Assembly (NCBI GenBank): GCA_963556145.1
Contig: OY744461.1
Location: 7,264,891-7,328,890 of the forward strand
DNA: 64,000 nucleotides
Reading direction: 5' to 3'
DNA from: Hygrocybe punicea
Taxonomy: Eukaryota > Basidiomycota > Agaricomycetes > Agaricales > Hygrophoraceae
This document shows positions 62,755 through 64,000 of the stretch, in pieces; within the stretch, counting starts at the first letter, position 1; every line of letters begins with the position of its first letter. The notes beneath the pieces are model-generated. The model worked only from the letters and a program-made list of their open reading frames with translations, made no database searches and had not been told where the DNA came from. The position numbers and the translations under genes are program-made.

Positions 62755-63960
62755 ATGCCAGACCCAGACCCACTAGCGAAGGCTCTGAAAAAGCTAGCCC
62801 ACTACAGGGCAACCGATACCCGCGAATCCCAAGAAACATTCGAAAGTGGCGTCCTTTTACTCAAAAGAAATGCGACCAGCAAAATGGGGGAAGAGGGTGA
62901 GCTGGTGGACTCGTGCATTCGAAGTCACATCCTCAGTTTCCTTTACATGCATGGCAGGTTGGGCATTCCTGGAACAGCTAGCTTTGGCCGCCATAGATGT
63001 TGGGAGATTGGATGTTGCTGACGTATGTCCTCGCTGCATAGTCATTTCCTAAAAGTTGGGCTCACGAAAGCAAAATGTAGCAATGTCTGCAGTTGCTGTC
63101 GGATAAATTCCCTGGCTCTCCGCGTGTCGAATGTCTGACAGGTATCCGAATGGAAGCTACGGAGTCTCCAGATACTGCCATGAAGTACTATGACGAGCTC
63201 TTGGCGGCTGATTCCGCAAATGGGGTGGAGCCAACGTTCTGGTTTCCAATCCCCACCATACTAATGCCTCTTCACCTGTGTTAGCCCATATGGAAAAGGA
63301 AGATATCTGTTCTCCGCCGAATAGGGAAAACTGATCGCGCCATTGAAGAACTTTCAAAATATCTTGATACATTCTACTCTGATGTCGAGGGCTGGCTTGA
63401 GCTTACGGACATATACTCATCTCGCAACCAGTGAGGCCATTCCCATCCGTTCTGTAATCCTTTTCTAATGACAAACTGCATCCAGGTACACCAATGCGCT
63501 GCAATCTTTATCACACACGTTGCTCCTTAATCCACAAAATCCATTCTTCGTCTTGCATGCAGCTGAGATCGCATATACATCAGGAGACGTTACCCTTGCC
63601 ATCAAAATGTTTTTAATGGTTGTCGATATGACAGATGATGACATGCCAGAAAACTCTATCCCGACAGGCATTACTGTGCGAGCATGGTTTGGAATCAAAT
63701 TGGTGACTCTTCCATCTGAATGGCTGTTATCTTGCTTCTTTATTCAACTTTGGCTTCATCAACAGTGTGCACGACGGCTTCTCAACGAGTCGCGGCTCTC
63801 CAATTCATCGCCATCAGACACACCACCACCCAAGAATTTGGGTCTGATAGACGAACTTGCCACTGAACGCGTTTTGGCGTCTTATTCTACTCATGGCAGA
63901 GTCTCGGGAAGATCGCCACAGGGCAAGACCCTGGTTTCGGGATGGATAGCCAAAAAATGA
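62755..63960 (+). CDS. EMC2: EMC2, ER membrane complex TPR subunit
   Basis: Tetratricopeptide subunit of the ER membrane protein complex (EMC), which inserts tail-anchored and multi-pass membrane proteins; EMC2 is its cytosolic scaffold. Exon 1 reads MPDPDPLAKALKKLAHYRAT and FESGVLLLKRNATSKMGEE. After splicing: GWAFLEQLALAAIDVGRLDV, then QCLQLLSDKFPGSPRVECLT, TAMKYYDELLAADSANG, IWKRKISVLRRIGKTDRAIE, LDTFYSDVEGWLELTDIYSS, NALQSLSHTLLLNPQNPFFV and AIKMFLMVVDM. The C-terminal exon has CARRLLNESRLSNSS and LATERVLASYS before stopping at 63960. The start lies only 15 bp from the hAT element; in-frame upstream ATGs lie inside that element. Confidence 0.9.
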
Positions 63961-64000
63961 GATACAAACTGGATATACGTATTTCAATTTATTCGTGTCT

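Noticed and set aside
1..64000. CRISPR array, rRNA, or clear tRNA genes
   Set aside because: No spaced palindromic array, no rRNA-like block and no cloverleaf with conserved T-loop (ggttcgaatcc type) was noticed on reading; the genome is fungal. A tRNA scan would be decisive.

Overview
The window is nuclear DNA of a filamentous basidiomycete, most likely an agaricomycete. The evidence is the density of 45-70 bp GT-AG introns, the tightly packed genes on both strands, and families typical of that class: a DUF6533 membrane protein, a DUF4470-MYND protein, a small stand-alone Sin3-PAH protein, F-box proteins and a YR (DIRS/PAT-type) retrotransposon. No organism name can be read from the sequence.

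Left arm (1-20.1 kb): 3' end of an ALDH7-type aldehyde dehydrogenase; an unrecognised multi-exon protein; a poor stretch (2.8-5.3 kb) holding a decayed minus-strand gene; an F-box/WD40 ubiquitin-ligase subunit; the convergent mitochondrial pair ISD11 and an RCF1-like HIG1 protein; a DUF6533 protein; an F-box/leucine-rich protein; URM1; a DUF1774 membrane protein; a Sin3-PAH protein; and a Ser/Thr kinase with DFN in place of DFG.

Central transposon nest (about 20.2-39.4 kb): an old repeat carrying many CCGGACAT motifs was invaded by a tyrosine-recombinase retrotransposon (20811-38903). Its 160-bp A and 173-bp B repeats have the A1...B1-A2...B2 layout of PAT/Ngaro-type elements. Two LTR elements then landed in it. 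A 9.8-kb Ty3/Gypsy element (795-bp LTRs with only two differences) splits the recombinase gene. A 2.6-kb LTR element with identical 184-bp LTRs and one proline-rich ORF sits inside an intron of the YR-element gag gene. The two LTR elements share primer-binding site, LTR start, 4-bp target duplication and a motif before the 3' LTR, so the small one is probably moved by the large one. The Gypsy element also has a spliced antisense gene encoding a Zn(II)2Cys6-like protein. Without insertions the YR element would be about 5.7 kb.

Right arm (39.5-64 kb): a large Ser/Pro-rich coiled-coil protein; the cohesin subunit SCC3/STAG; threonine synthase; a DUF4470-MYND protein; a BTB/POZ protein; exopolyphosphatase PPX1; ribosomal protein S30; the folate enzyme HPPK-DHPS (FOL1-like, no aldolase domain seen); a small hAT-type element with a BED-finger remnant between divergent genes; and EMC2.

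The host genes are mostly unlinked housekeeping functions. The unusual biology is concentrated in the nested transposon block and the hAT insertion between FOL1 and EMC2.
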